From Cercopithifilaria johnstoni (lineage: Eukaryota > Nematoda > Chromadorea > Rhabditida > Onchocercidae): a DNA stretch of 64,000 nucleotides. Below the pieces are notes generated by a model that was given only the letters and a program-made list of their open reading frames with translations, was not told the DNA's origin and searched no databases. The DNA lies in NCBI GenBank assembly GCA_916381525.1, contig CAKAEH010001725.1:1-64000 (forward strand). Direction: 5' to 3'. Below are positions 37,101 through 50,508 of this stretch, one piece after another (the first letter of the stretch is position 1; every line of letters starts with the position of its first letter). Made by a program: the position numbers and the translations under genes.

Positions 37101-40100
37101 CAGGAGATGAGAGAAGCCGAACAAAGAGTTACTAAACAATGGGACAGTAGTGAACTCAATACTTCAGGTTCATTCTTCACATAGCAGTTTTTAAAGTGCA
37201 GAAATGAATGTTATTGTCTCTTCAAGGGATATTGATTTGCAGAACAAAGATTATTCTTGCTTTATAGTTCATTTCAAACTCCTTGTTAGGATAGTCAAGT
37301 TCCATCTGCAAAAATTATAAGGTTGTGATCTTTGTTTTATGATGTTCTCTACGACTAAATCAAATTGATTAAAATATTGAATTTCTCTCAACTTCAATTT
37401 TTTCCAATCATTACCGAATTTGCAATAATCGATATCCAAATTTAGGAGTAGCTGATGCTCGCAAATCATTTTTAGAAGGTTCAGCATTTCAATCCGGACC
37501 AATTGAAAAAACTGCCTTTGAGCTTGAAGGACTTGAATTTAAAAGTTCGTGTTTTTCTTATCTTTGGATTTTTTCAATTCTTCTGGAAAAATTTTAGTAT
37601 TTGACTTGTATTTGAACAAAGGCTTCTGTACTTCTTAAAAAAATGGAGAATAAGAAAGTAAAGTTGTCTTTCAAATCTGACAAATTGACTGTGTTCATCT
37701 TTGAATCTGATGATTTGTTTAAACGCCACAAATTTGACTAAACAAAGATTTAAAGTTATTAAATTAGTAAAATTTAGTTTAAAGGTAGAAAAACCAATAT
37801 TAAAAATTTGTATCGATTTCATCAAAATGATAAAATTTGTTCGCAGAACTTCAAAATTTCAAAGAACGATTTGAAAGAGGTGAAGGAGATATCCATGTCC
37901 AGAAGGTTGAAATTGATATACATGCCGGAGACCTCAGTGGTATTAAATCAGCGTTTGAAAAAGTAAGTATCATTAAGTCTGTTTATAATCACCAAAGCTG
38001 GCGGATGAAATTAAAAAATTTAGCACTATTCAGACGAAATTCCAAATAAAAATTCTTGCTTAAGAAAGAGAAATTAAACAGTTAAGTTTAACATTATATT
38101 AGAAATGAGGGAGAGAATGCGAAATTTTAGGGAGAAGACAGTTTGGAAATGACACCAGAAGAAAGAGCGGAATTAAAAAAGAAACAAATTGAAGAGGAGT
38201 TTCTAAGGTACAAGCTTGTTAGACGAGCAGCTGCCCAGAGAGAAGCCGTCAACGAAGTTCATTAATTATCCTTTTTTTTAATTCACTAAATTTAAACTTC
38301 AAAAGACCATTTTTTTTCAAGGATGATTAAAAAGGAAGAATTAGGACGTGAAGACCAAAGAAATAGTGTCTCATTTAAAATCTTATTATTCATCTACATT
38401 GAAAAAAATTGCACTAAAATCTTATTACTAATTTCTTTAAGAACTATCACTGTTGCTGTATCCTTGCGAAAAAAAAGTCAAAATTGAATGACTATTTCAG
38501 TTCTGTTCATTATTTTTATTCTTCACCGTAATTATTCTCCTTAATTACGTAGGTGCTTGACGATATTAAAATTGAAGCTGGAGAGGAAATTCAAGTTGAA
38601 GCAATCAAAAATCGTTTTGAAAAAAGTGATTATTCTGCCAGAAATGAACACGAAGGTTTGTGCATTTACGTCACTTAATGTTTATGCAATATCATTTTAT
38701 GATATGGAAATAAGACTGGAAATTTTCAGACAAACAATTGGATGTAGAAATCAAAATTGCTGGTAAAGCTAGGCAGAAATTTCAACAAATCGATGCTGAA
38801 GGAGCTCAAACAATTACTCCATGTAATCGGGTGGGGATTAATGATTCAACATTAACAGTTCATATATTTCATTTTAACTATTACAAATAGCACCTATATC
38901 AAAAGACCCTAATTAAGCTTAAAATATTTTAAAGATGATTTTTGATATCTGTCAATGTTTTCTAGCAGGAGAAGCAAATAAGCAAATGGGACAAAAAGGA
39001 AGGCGCAATTCCGGAACCAGTGAATAGGAGAGTGGTGGCGGATGAAGGTCTGTTAGCAATGGAGAAAAATTGTAGTTAATTATTTTCTCTTTTGAAAATT
39101 GCAGAAAGATTCAGTTTGCTTGCATTGTGTTAAAACGATTTTCAAATATGCATCTTTACCTATTCATCTATTAAACGCTGTTCTATTTAAATGTTAAGCT
39201 GCCTTGAGCTAAATTTGAAGAAATGTCCATTCTGATAATTGAATGATCAGTATATAAATCTCCATCCTTAATTGTCTTCTGTCGAATCACTCTTTAAGCG
39301 AATCACAACGAATTATTGCACGCCGTTGGGATAATAATAGAGGTAAAAGGTTGTTTTTCCTATGGTTACTTTAATTCTTTTTTATTTTCTAAAAGAAATT
39401 AGTTGCAGAGAATGAAATAGAAGATGACGATGCTTATGATGTTAAAAATCTCATGCAAAAGTTCAAAAATATTGGCAGAGAAGAGGAAGCAAAAAGAAAA
39501 CACGAAAGACAGAGTGATTTGGATGAAATTAAGGTATTCATGTGTGAAATTATTTGATACGCTTTGAAAAACTACACCTTTACATTCATGAGTCCATTTT
39601 GCAAATACTAATTTTGGGTAAGCCATTTTATAGCCACTGAATTTATGGCTCTCAACCAAAAAGTTTTTAGATAGCTGCACGTAATCTCAAAGAACAATTT
39701 GAAAAAGTTGGAATGGAATTTGAAAGTGAAACAGCAGAAGAGAAGCGTAGACAGCTTGAAAAGGAATTTGAACTACTGAGACGTAATTTAATTTTGATGT
39801 TTTTTTTGACTGATTCTATATTTAACAAAATTAAGTTTTGTAGTGTCTAAAAAAGACTCTTTATCCTTAATGTACCTCATGCAGTATGCCGTGATATTCA
39901 ATAAACGGAATCTTAATGAATTAAAGGTGAAAAAGAAGAAGCGGCCGCTGTTCGTGAAGAAACCCCCGAAAAAGAGAAGTTTCCTGAGAGAGAAGAAATT
40001 CATGTGGCTACTGATCACGCTTTGAAAATGGCTGCAAAATGGGAAAAAATTCAGAAAAAGGAGGCTAAGAAAGCGGAAAAGAGTCGGATGCCTCCAAAAA

Positions 40101-43057
40101 ATGTTACACAAATGGTTAGTCAAATAACTATTAGGCAATAAGCATTTTGCAATCATTTTTTTCGACGATTATCTGGTTGTTTCAGTTATCTGCGCCTCCT
40201 TACTCCTTGTTTGTCGTCATACGGACTCTTTGTAACTTAAATTCGAAGAAAAGTTATAGAGTAGACTGTTTTCTCTACATTTTAGAAACTTTCGACTTAA
40301 TTTATATAGATATATCATGATCGTTGGGAAATGGTTCAAAACAAAAGATGAGATAATCATCAACGTGTACAACTAAAATTTCAAAAGCAATCCTTATGCT
40401 AAATAATAAAGGAGTTTTGCAGCTAAACAATATGTTCAAATAGATGTAGTATAGTAAGATAAACGTTTTGCAGGAAAAATAAAACATACAGAAGAAACAC
40501 AGTAAACACATTATGCATGTTTCAATGTTTCAATGAGTACTAAGAAGTCGACTTTTTTATGATTCAAAATTGTTTTAATCATTTGTTCTATTTATTTTTG
40601 AAGTAAAAATATTTGAAATAGAACAATTCGTACATAACGAAAATGAAACAAATTACAATTTTTTGCATGCCTTTTACGCATGTGTTTTAGTTAATAAAAA
40701 AATACATTTTGGAATTTATTTGTGTGAGCTAATTCAACCATAATCTCTTCTAGAAAAATATGCTCTCAATAACAGAATTTAAACATTTTAAACCTCTTTT
40801 TTTACCACAATTTTTGATCATTGAACTTATTACGCCTTCTGGTAATAACACTGCTAATAGTTTCATTGTGTATACAGTTACGCTTATATGGGTGCCTTAA
40901 AAAAGATTTATGATTTCATTCCTGAAAACATTCATTTAAGGTATTTGTAGTCTCAATATTTATATAGTGATATAGGATAGCAAATGTTTTAAAAACGAAT
41001 AAGTTCTTCAAACTGACATTTTAACCCAAGCGTGAGGTGCTCATCTTTTAATTAACACTTCAGACTTGGAATGTGACGAGTAAGGAATGCTATGTTTCTT
41101 CTTTTAATCAGTGCATGAAATTACAATCACTTCAGATTTGGAATGCCCACGCAGCATCTTCTCCGCTATGCAATTGCTGCGGTAAGGCTGTGTATCTTGC
41201 GGAGCGTTTGCAGTGTTTCTCGCAAATATATCATTTGAGATGTTTTCGATGTAAGCATTGCGGCCTATATTTAAGGTAAAAATTAAATTTTACTTCCGAA
41301 AAATGAAGTGATGAAGATAAAATTAGAAGATTGTGAACCACTTCCAAAATTTTATGGATCATTCGGTCCCGCTATTGATTTAATAAGATTTCTCATGTTT
41401 TTTTTTACCAGTAACCAGTTTCTCAGATGTTTTAATTTTTTGGATTATGGTGATGAGAAGATATAACCTAAATACATTTGTTTGAAATAATCTCTACTAA
41501 TTTCTATCCGAAAACCTTTTTTTTTTCACACCAAATTTTTATTCTACCATATAAAGGACTATGTTGGTGGTGATAGAGCAAATTTAGATTTCAAATCGAG
41601 TTTCGTTAGAAACGCCAAAATTTTCTAGCAGTTTATATTGATTGCTCTTAAGAAGGCAGACAACTGCTAGTCAGCTTTTCGTTCACTTGGATCACTAAAT
41701 CTTCTCAGGTCAGACTATCATTGTAGAAGTGCGTGTAGTGCAACGTATGGCATGCATTTAGTTCGCTTGATGGTAGCGGAATTTGCATAACATTTCAAAT
41801 ATCAGTTTGCAAAAAAATGAAAGTGGATGATACTGCATGAATAACTCACTGATCATGTTGGAATTCAAAACAATATGGCTAAAACTATACAACTTCGACC
41901 TTTTTTTGACCCGTTCTTAGATTTCTTCTCGGAATCTTAGCCTTGAAGAGTTTTTAGAAATTTAGAACTTATTTAACTTCATACTCATAGCCAACACATT
42001 AGAGAGTTCCGAGGAAACTGAGCTTTTATTGAAGTACAGTGTTATAACAAAAAATTGCCAGAATAAGTCACGTTCTCCTGAATTTTTCGATATTTTTTGG
42101 AACTCTTTTTAGCTAAGATCATAACACGTAGAGATATTGAATGTACCTTCAAGCTGGCCTAAAAAAAGCTATCCTAAAATCACTCACTGCTGCAAGAAGC
42201 ATTTATGTTTGTGTTCGATTTTAAACTTTCGTACCTCGAAAAATTTAGTTTTTCTTTTTATTTCCTGCATGTTTGAATTGCTACCTAAATGTTTATAGAA
42301 ATTAAGCCAAAAAAGTTATGAAAAGTTTATTGTAGTTGATATTTGCCTTTAGATGTTTTTGAATTTACTTAATTAGAAAATTTCAGTTCTATTTTCTGCA
42401 TATTTTGTCATTTAAATCGATCAAAAATTTATTGGTGGATAGTAAATCATTTATATCCAAAGATTTTGGATATAAATGATTTTTTAAAGATCCTGACAAA
42501 TATAAAAATCCACAGAGAAAAAATTTTTTTCTTTCTAATTTCAACTTTCATTCCAAACACTTAATAAGCTTTTTGAATCTTCTAAAAAATCAATAATGTA
42601 GAAAGCCTATTAGGTGCAATGAAAACGATCCAAAATACTAAGAATAGCGTAGTTTGTAATTTTTTTGAGATATACGATAGTGTCGAGCAGAATGTAATGT
42701 CAGTGATCCACTGCTTACTGCTGATTTCTCTTTAAATCAGATAACTCTTATCATTTACCGAAATCGCTAATTTCTTCCATGATTCATTATTGTGAAGGGA
42801 TTTTTGTCGTGAACGATTGATACAAGCTTATTTAAATTGCTTTTAAGCATGACTTGCATGAAATGATATTGAAAAATGCAAAAAAGTTGTTCATTGTTTT
42901 TTTTACAAATTTTCTTGATTCAAACACCTTTAGGGTGGAAAATTGCCAACGATCAACAGATGGCAGTATTTTCTGCGAAACACATTTTCGTCGCCTGTTT
43001 GTTGCTCAAAGTTCATATGTTTTTCGACATAATCAGCAGTTTGTGCTAACAAACTAA
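31121..43057 (+). CDS. Two-LIM-domain protein, EPLIN/LIMA1 class
   Basis: Probable actin-associated scaffold. Exons: 31121-31240, 32134-32248, 32506-32573, 32840-33085, 33269-33408, 33627-33733, 33850-33930, 36185-36341, 36713-36830, 36987-37167, 37446-37544, 37847-37962, 38131-38207, a tentative 38322-38367, 38553-38655, 38730-38830, 38969-39047, 39409-39533, 39671-39782, 39927-40114, 41136-41275, 42934-43057; about 880 residues. LIM1 (33269-33733) contains CAVCLKTVYPVERIFANK, YHILCFKCVKCGKKL and CKVHY. LIM2 (41136-43057) contains CNCCGKAVYLAERLQCF, YHLRCFRCKHCG and FCETHFRRLF. Both follow the EPLIN pattern (KxVYxxER, HxxCFxC) with zinc ligands complete. The roughly 550 residues between them are highly charged and contain a loose recurring motif (FKERFERGE, IKSAFEKGE, LKEQFEKVG, KNRFEKSD). 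Several splicing peculiarities are listed in the findings. Confidence 0.85.
42444..42482. repeat. Perfect 18-bp inverted repeat in the last LIM-gene intron
   Basis: Arms aaatcatttatatccaaa (42444-42461) and its exact reverse complement (42465-42482) are separated by only three bases. Every arm position pairs, so it would form a near-ideal hairpin or cruciform. Confidence 0.95.
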
Positions 43058-44038
43058 CTGTTCGACCAATGGTGCTTATCACTCTGCATTAAACGAATAC
43101 AGTTATATTTCAAGGAATATATCTTTTTATATTGTAAAAGTTATTTGTAATGTACAAAAGCTTTTTCAGTTTGATATAAGACATCAAATTTTCTTATTCT
43201 GTTTTACTTGGGCCTATAATCTATTACCCTTTAAGAGCTGTTCTCATTATTAAAACTATTCTTTGATTATTATAAGATCGATCCTTAGATCTGGTGAATG
43301 CTATAATGGGAATGGATGCATATCGACGACTATCTTAACTCTGAAATTTATCAAAAGATGATTGCAAATTATAATTGTGTAATTTATATCCGAATGGTAA
43401 AAATGAAAAGGGGAAAGTTAAAAACATTAAAGACGAAGGGTATGTTTTCTTCGGAGAAGATAAAGAGAATTTGACAAAGAGAGGAGAAACTTGCTGCCTT
43501 AAAAATGCTGTGCGGTTCTTCTCAACAGCGCTATTTTGTACGTTGCTGCAACACGCAGTTATCCGTAAGTTAAATTTCTGGAGGTATTGAAATTTGTCAA
43601 AAATTTGTTTTCTCCAGTACTGTGTGGTAGATCTAATTGTAGACTATCGAAACCTATCCCAAATACCTTTTCAATAAAATCTCGGGAATTGGTTTTGTGA
43701 AATTCAATAGAAATTTTCTAAGACTTAATTTAAAACTGTCACAAGCAAGCTTTTGCTACTGAGTTAAGCCACATAAGACCAGTAAGGTTATGGTTATGAT
43801 TATTGCAAGAATGTGGAGGAAAATTTAGGAGTGCTACTCTACATTTCATGTACCGACTGTATATGTCTCCATAGATTGAAAATTTTTTACCGTTTTACTG
43901 AATACTGTGAAGTGAATTTGAAGGTGATAGGTGTGCTCAAAAATAATTTTTTTTGGTGCAATTTTGAACGATACATCCAATTCTGATCACTAATCATTGT
44001 TAAGTCTTGAAATTTTTTATGTCACAAGCACGGATAAT
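43058..44038. other. Convergent spacer after the LIM gene
   Basis: About 1 kb between the LIM-gene stop and the end of the cysteine-rich minus-strand gene. An open stretch at 43375-43590 has a good GTAAG donor-like site after CGCAGTTATCC, but I found no partner exon. Confidence 0.4.
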
Positions 44039-45638
44039 TTATAAAAACAAATTTTTTCCAAGAAGAAATTTCTACAAAAGACACTACAACCACATTTCAT
44101 ACATTTGCAAAAGCTTTACTCAAGCAAGTTCTACTGAAAATTTAAACTATGCCACCAGCGTACAAGGAGCACATTGATAACTTTCGAAAATGGTGTTAAT
44201 GCAGTTAATTCTTTTTACCATCATGCCCTACCAAAATGCTATTCTCCTTGCGTATCGCATTATTGCGTATTAATTCTTGTGTCATCGCAGCTATCTCATC
44301 TTCAATGCCTTCTCTGCAAATTTCACAGATAAGTGCACTTATCTACAATTATATATTATCTACAATTAGACAATTAAACATTAGTTCAAAAGTTGAATTT
44401 TTCATCCGCAGTAAACACATGCCAAATATTTTTTCTTATGGAAAAAATTATTTTTAAATCCTTTAAGAGATTATGGATCAAGGATGTTATCCTTCATTGA
44501 AAAATCGAAATTCACTCCTTTTCAATCACCTAACCACGAAAGTTCTCGCTAAGTTAAGCCAGAAAAATTGCAAAAAAAAATCAGAAGAATCAGAAGACCT
44601 TATTTGTGTGCACAATATGCCTAATTAAAATATCTCTGAACAAAATCAAAACTGCAGCCTTGACTTTGACGATGACTCAGACAAATATATTATTTGAGAT
44701 TAAGCGTACCTGAAATGATATGAGCGTAACGCGAATGGATTCTGCGGATATGCATTGTGCACAACGGCGGTAACATTGTGATAATCAGGACAGTCCAGTG
44801 GTGTTACATCCAAACAACAGAAGTAATCCACCTGATTGTGCCAACAGCACATCGTCGCTGCGTTAGGCTTTAAACTACATGGTGAAAGAATGACAATTTT
44901 AGAAATTTTGACACACCGTTAAAGATAGCATAAACTATGAATTAACCTGATCCGGCAAAGCATTTATGCAAAGGCTGTTTTGATGAGGAAGACATTTGCG
45001 TGGTTGTCCATCAGGACGATACATTGGCCTAGAACCAACAGGACATGGTTCTATGTTTCGTCTTTCCAACACATTACTTATGACCAATGTAGACACTAAA
45101 TTTGTTTAAATTATTATATACGTAATCGCTTAATTTCGAAAACATATGAAACATCGATTATAATGAGTGAAACTTTTTTTTTTACTTTTTTCAGAACAGA
45201 AGTTATACAACAAACGAATAGTATCCTATTTCATAAAACATTTATTTATGCAATAGATTCTCTTTGAATAAAACTGGAATTTTGCAACCAGTACAAATGT
45301 TTTTTAATTTAGAATGCGAATGGTTGGAGACAATTCATACAACTTTAAAATTATCTTTATAATTAAAATTTAGTAACTTTAGCAGCTTGTTTGATATTGT
45401 TACCAATATAGGACATTTATTAGAAGGTGACGCGATACGATATTTTTACCAATAAAAAAGTTATGCTGCAGTGATGGATGGAAACACAAACTTTCAAAGG
45501 ACATATAAAGAGCATAAAATCGGTAAAATTGATGAAAACGATCTCTTTCTGATCTAAAAAGGGATAGAAGATATATTCAACGTTTTTCTTACCTGTCAAT
45601 AAAAGAAAGATGCACCGAGCAGGCATCGTTGTGTTCAT
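44039..45638 (-). CDS. Small secreted cysteine-rich protein (lustrin/EB-like module)
   Basis: Minus-strand exons: 45593-45638, 44947-45095, 44710-44867, 44232-44313, and a tentative last exon 44039-44071, phases consistent, about 155 residues. Exon 1 plus the start of exon 2 encode a signal peptide (MNTTMPARCIFLLLTVSTLV). The secreted part has CPVGSRPMYRPDGQPRKCL followed by an even array of cysteines (SLCIN, TMCCWHNQVDYFCC, LDCPDY). This spacing resembles the nematode lustrin-type cysteine-rich repeat (CPxGxRPxxxxxGxPxxC ... YxCC), found in extracellular, sometimes protease-inhibitor-like, proteins. A charged tail EGIEDEIAAMTQELIR follows. Function is unknown. An excretory/secretory or cuticle-associated role is inference from the signal peptide and disulphide pattern. 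The acceptor of exon 3 (TTTAAAG) was chosen to keep the frame. Confidence 0.65.
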
Positions 45639-46347
45639 TCTTTTGTATTATTTCTACGTCGTATCCAAACATCCCCAATATAGGACATTCATTAGAAGGG
45701 TGATGTGACACAAGCTGCAATACCCATCTCATATAATTTTTCCGAATTGATTTTATCACTATTGTCACTTTACATCCATACATTAACACACATATCGATT
45801 CAATTGAATAACGAGAAATCGTCGAAAACTTTTCATTTAAACCATCGTCATTTCATCAAACTATTTAAAAAAGAATCCTACGTGGCTAGCTACATTTGAC
45901 TGTAGACAATTGGGAATGGTATTAAATCATCGGCCTATTCATTCTGTCATTTGATTGGAATGCATTCTTAATCTTCGCTTCTTAAATATTTTCTACAAAA
46001 ATTCAATCTCTTTTGTTCATAAGAAGATTGCATGAAATAGTGGAATAAAACTTTTTTTATTAATGAATTTGCTTTAGTAATTTCGACACGATGTGTTTTA
46101 TTGTGAAATGAATTTATAAAATATACAATTTCCTGCCAAAACATGAGCGATTTGAAATTAATTTGGAGTGTTGAAGAATCAAAACCATAGTAATACATAC
46201 AATTTATAATGAAGAAATTTCAAGAAAGGAAGTGTTTGAATATTTCAGGAAAGGGTAAGCTAACAAAGGAAAAATAGAAATAAAGCATATTCTAAAAGGA
46301 ATGTTATTCAAACAAACAGGCAAAAAAAGTATCAGGATGAAGAACAA

Positions 46348-46390
46348 ACTATATTACTTAATGTTTGACACTATATTACTCAATGTTTGG
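46348..46390 (+). repeat. 21-bp tandem duplication
   Basis: actatattactyaatgtttg occurs twice back to back (46348-46368 and 46370-46390) with one T/C difference. Confidence 0.85.
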
Positions 46391-49300
46391 CCTTAACTAA
46401 TTAACAGCGTGAATAAGTAAAAGAAAGCAGACGTAAAAATCATTATAAATAAACGGTGAAATCCAAATATTTATTACATTTTCAGCATGTCTGTATAAAG
46501 TTTGTAATTTGAAATAAAGAAGGAAAACTAACTTTAATCAAATCGTAATGTGATTATAAACTTGTAAATCTATAGAATTAGGAGATAGATCAAATGTAAT
46601 CGCACTGATATTGAATTGCCAGCAAAATTCAAAATTATTTTAGCATTATTTTGAATATTTGCTCAATAGGCATATCAGAAAGAAACACGATTCATGGAAG
46701 TGTTCAAAAGTTAACGAAAACTGCTAAATTAAAGTCAAAGATATTGCAAAGAAAATTTGCTAAAGAAATGTAACTGAAAACGGAGGTGCATATAACCTGC
46801 TCTTTGGATATTCTTACTTTTATAATAAATTTTAATTTTGCGTAAGTAATAAACCCTAAAGAATATAAATTGCACCAAATAAAAGGTGATGAAACGAGAT
46901 GTGTTTGATGTTTGTCATCAGTAGAGTCTTATTTTTTGGAAAACCTTTTCTTTTTTTGAAAACCTACTTTGAATGATTGAAAATCAGGAACAGCTTTCTG
47001 AAGTTCAACGATGGAATGAATCATGCAAATTGATAAGAACTAACCTAGTTTAGCTTTGGGTCTTTGAAAATGTTGCCTGAAAAAATTAGATCCTTTCGTT
47101 AGAGTAGATTCAAAATAAGAGGTATATTTCCTTCGAAAACAGTTAAAAATGTAAATGAGGTTACTAAAACGATTAATATAATATAATAATTACCATAATC
47201 TGAAGACAACATTTTCAGAAACTTAAAGCTAAATCAGATTGTTTCTTATCTATTAAATATTTCATGAAGTTCACTAAAATATTCCAATCAACTCGACGCT
47301 CGAGAATTATTACCTTCTAAGTAAAATAAAAAAAACCCCTTTTAAAATGATTGCTTTGATTATTTTACAACAATTAAGATGCAACAAATAATAAAATCAT
47401 CTTTCCAATTCCCAATGCTGTTCGTCCTCTATCGAAATCAATTAAATAATGAGCATGTGATTCTTGAAAATTTGTATACGAAAGCGAAAAAAGAACGATG
47501 GGAGATACATTTCAGGAAGATATAACTTTTATAAATTAGTCTTAGAAAAATTATTTAATGCTGCTTGCTGTCCTTTTTTTTCAGACGGTTAACGAGCAGC
47601 AACTGCGAATCTAATTATTACAAGCTTCACCGACTATTAATATTGATAACTCATTTGTTAGTTACGCTTCTCATCCAAATTTTCGTTAGAAAAGTTTTAA
47701 AAAGTTGACAGAAATAACAAATTGCTGTCAGTAAATCATCTCCTCTCCCACTTTGCAGTGATCAGTGCAGTTAACAGTCTGTTTTAATGCGTGTTTAGCA
47801 ACAAGGTATCACCGTTCAGTTTGCGATGCTGTTCCGTGACCTAAAACGAAATACTACTCTGAAGCTAATGAACTAATACTTTTCATTACAATTAAACGTA
47901 TGCATCGCATCTCGTTTTACGATGCGAATGTGACAATTAAAAATGATAGGAAAAAATTTTTATGTGCTATAACTATTCATCTTCATTTAGATAAGAAGTG
48001 CTTCTTTCAAAGTATACAAATTTAGATATAATTTCAAGAAAAAAAAACAATATTTAAGAAGTTTTTAGAGTAAAATTACATCTTAAGACTTTTCAGGGAA
48101 AATAAATAAGCTACTTATTTCTTACATATGAAATCGTGTTCTCATTCATTATTTGAAGTTGAAAGTAACAGTCATTGATGCAATTAAATCGGGTTCTGAG
48201 GAATTTCTATTGGAGACAATCACTGGGAAGTGCAAAATTGCTTAAATTGGTAGAATCCAGGTTATATTTCCATTCAAACTTAAAAATGACAACATCCATA
48301 AAAGATTCTACAACGAAACTGCTATGTTTAACAAAATGATTTTTGGTCTTTACCATTTCGAAAATCAGAAGTCGAAAAATTCTGAACTGATATTGGCATA
48401 AAGTAATATTTCAGTTTAGTTGGGCTGAACATTTCGTTGATCTATATATTTTTCACAAAAAAGCCCTTCTACCTTAAAAGGTGAATGATGCTGAAATTTC
48501 GAGTTAAATTAACTAATGAATCAAGTGAACTGCCACTGACTGTGCCATTGCTGATTTAGTCCCATACAATCACAAACAGATGCATGATAGTAGCAGCATC
48601 AGTGATTGACTTATTCAATTACTCATTTTCCTACGGAGTTATGAAGCTAAAAGTTGACATTAAAAAGCATATCAATTTTTCGATTCCGTACCATACTATT
48701 AAACACTAATTGCAAATGGAATAACTTATTTTACCAAAAAAAATTTTCTTGATATTAAACTTTAGCTAAGAATTTGGAACTTATCTTTATTAGAAATTTA
48801 AAATTTTCCTTGAATACTGAAAGATTGCAAAAATTGACTTCAATATTCTAAAGTCTTTGTTTCATTTTTGAAAGCGCTTATAAATAAACTAGTATATTTT
48901 GGGCGCAAAAGAGTAATTGAAGTATTTCATGTATGGTAAATTTTATTGCCTTAGCTGAACAAAAACATTTTAATTGAATATTACATTAATATAATTATGA
49001 AGTTTTTAAACTTTGCAAGATTACTGAATTATTTACATGTTGCCAAGTCTTGCCTTACAGAAGTAAGTGTTGTGAGGTGATACATAGAGTAGAAAGAGAA
49101 GAAAATCTTAGTGGATATGCAGAGATTATTCCAGGTCATAATACTTGATAGTGGTGAGTGAGTGAAGTTCGAGGCTGTTATCATAAGGACATCTCCATAT
49201 AACATCTCTTCAGCACAATATAAATAAGATAAGATCGAAAACTTTACTATAATGTTATCATGATGACAATCAGCTGGCTCATGAATTTCTGTAACCTTTT

Positions 49301-50200
49301 CGTTCCCTTCACCTGTAACCGATGGACCCATTAAGGAAGAATATGTGTATCTCCAAATTTCATTTCGAGAATTTTTTTTAAATATTTTTCCAAGTTTGAA
49401 AATGCGCTATGTTTGTGATCGATCAAATTTAAATATAATTTCTGCAGTTATAAACAAATTTCTCTTAATTTTTTAATGTTACCCTACTTGCCAAACTACA
49501 ATCTCTACATGTTATCATCTATTTACTTATTTTTTGCATTACTTTCTCATTCTTTTTCTTTCTTACAACCCAGTCGGAATTTATTTCATATTTGCAATTC
49601 CTTCGCTATGTTTACCTGACCCTCCCATCTTTAATATTCAAAAACTCCCTCGCGTAGTTCGCTCCCACCATTCACTTGCAGAAGTTTCAAGAGACTCATT
49701 TGGTATCTTATTATTGATTTATTTCTCAGCAATATTGCTTTTTTCTTACATCATCTACTTATCAATGGTGAGAAATGTTCTGGTAACTACTACATGATAT
49801 TCTAGTGGATATAATTTCTTCCATGGATACGAGACTGATCCAATTTGAAGGTGCTATTATAGTTATCTTCATGTTGTCTTACCCGCTTCACCATTTTGTT
49901 TGATATGGATTATTAGGATCTTCAGATTCCTAACAGATAATTTCCATCATTCCTTGCTCCTTATTACTTTCGACCATAAATATGCCTGGACAACTTCTGC
50001 CTACTTTAGCAGATTTATTTTATAATAACTGAACTAACACATTTCTCAATGTCATATTTTTAACGTATTAAGGAATTTGCACAAAGGCAATTTATTTGTT
50101 CATAGCTTAATGTCCTGTAGTTTGTAGTCATTAAAAAAATAAAAATTCTTTCATCGGATAAGTAATCAGTAGGGAGGCTTCCGTTAATAAACTTTTTCTT

Positions 50201-50508
50201 TTGATACTATGGCAGTTCTTCCTGTGACTACTCTATGCATACTAGAAAGGCATAGTCCATTCCGGAAGGAAATGTTTTGCAACTGTTAATTTATAGCCAC
50301 ACTTAAAGATAAATTTATTGAAATAAAGGTACTCTCCGAGATTGAGAAACTCTTCAAAATACATTACCTATCTTATCCATGTTGAACTTCTTATCTCTTT
50401 GTTTCATTTTTCAGTCTTCTCTCAAATATTGCTATTCGTTTTTTTAACTTACTTTCCAATTATTTTTGATACCACGACAGTTCTTCCTTCCTGTGACTAC
50501 TCTACGCA
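50201..50508 (+). repeat. Dispersed local direct repeat
   Basis: A 39-44 bp sequence (core gttcttcc...ctgtgactactcta) occurs at 50201-50239 and again at 50465-50508 with a 4-bp insertion and a few substitutions. It may be the edges of a small lost element. Confidence 0.7.

Noticed and set aside
43375..43590. Open frame with a cysteine-rich end and a GTAAG donor
   Set aside because: No partner exon in either direction. It lies between convergent gene ends, so it is probably UTR or chance.
49029..49331. 100-codon minus-strand open frame
   Set aside because: No recognisable similarity, no flanking splice sites in phase, and composition typical of random AT-rich sequence.
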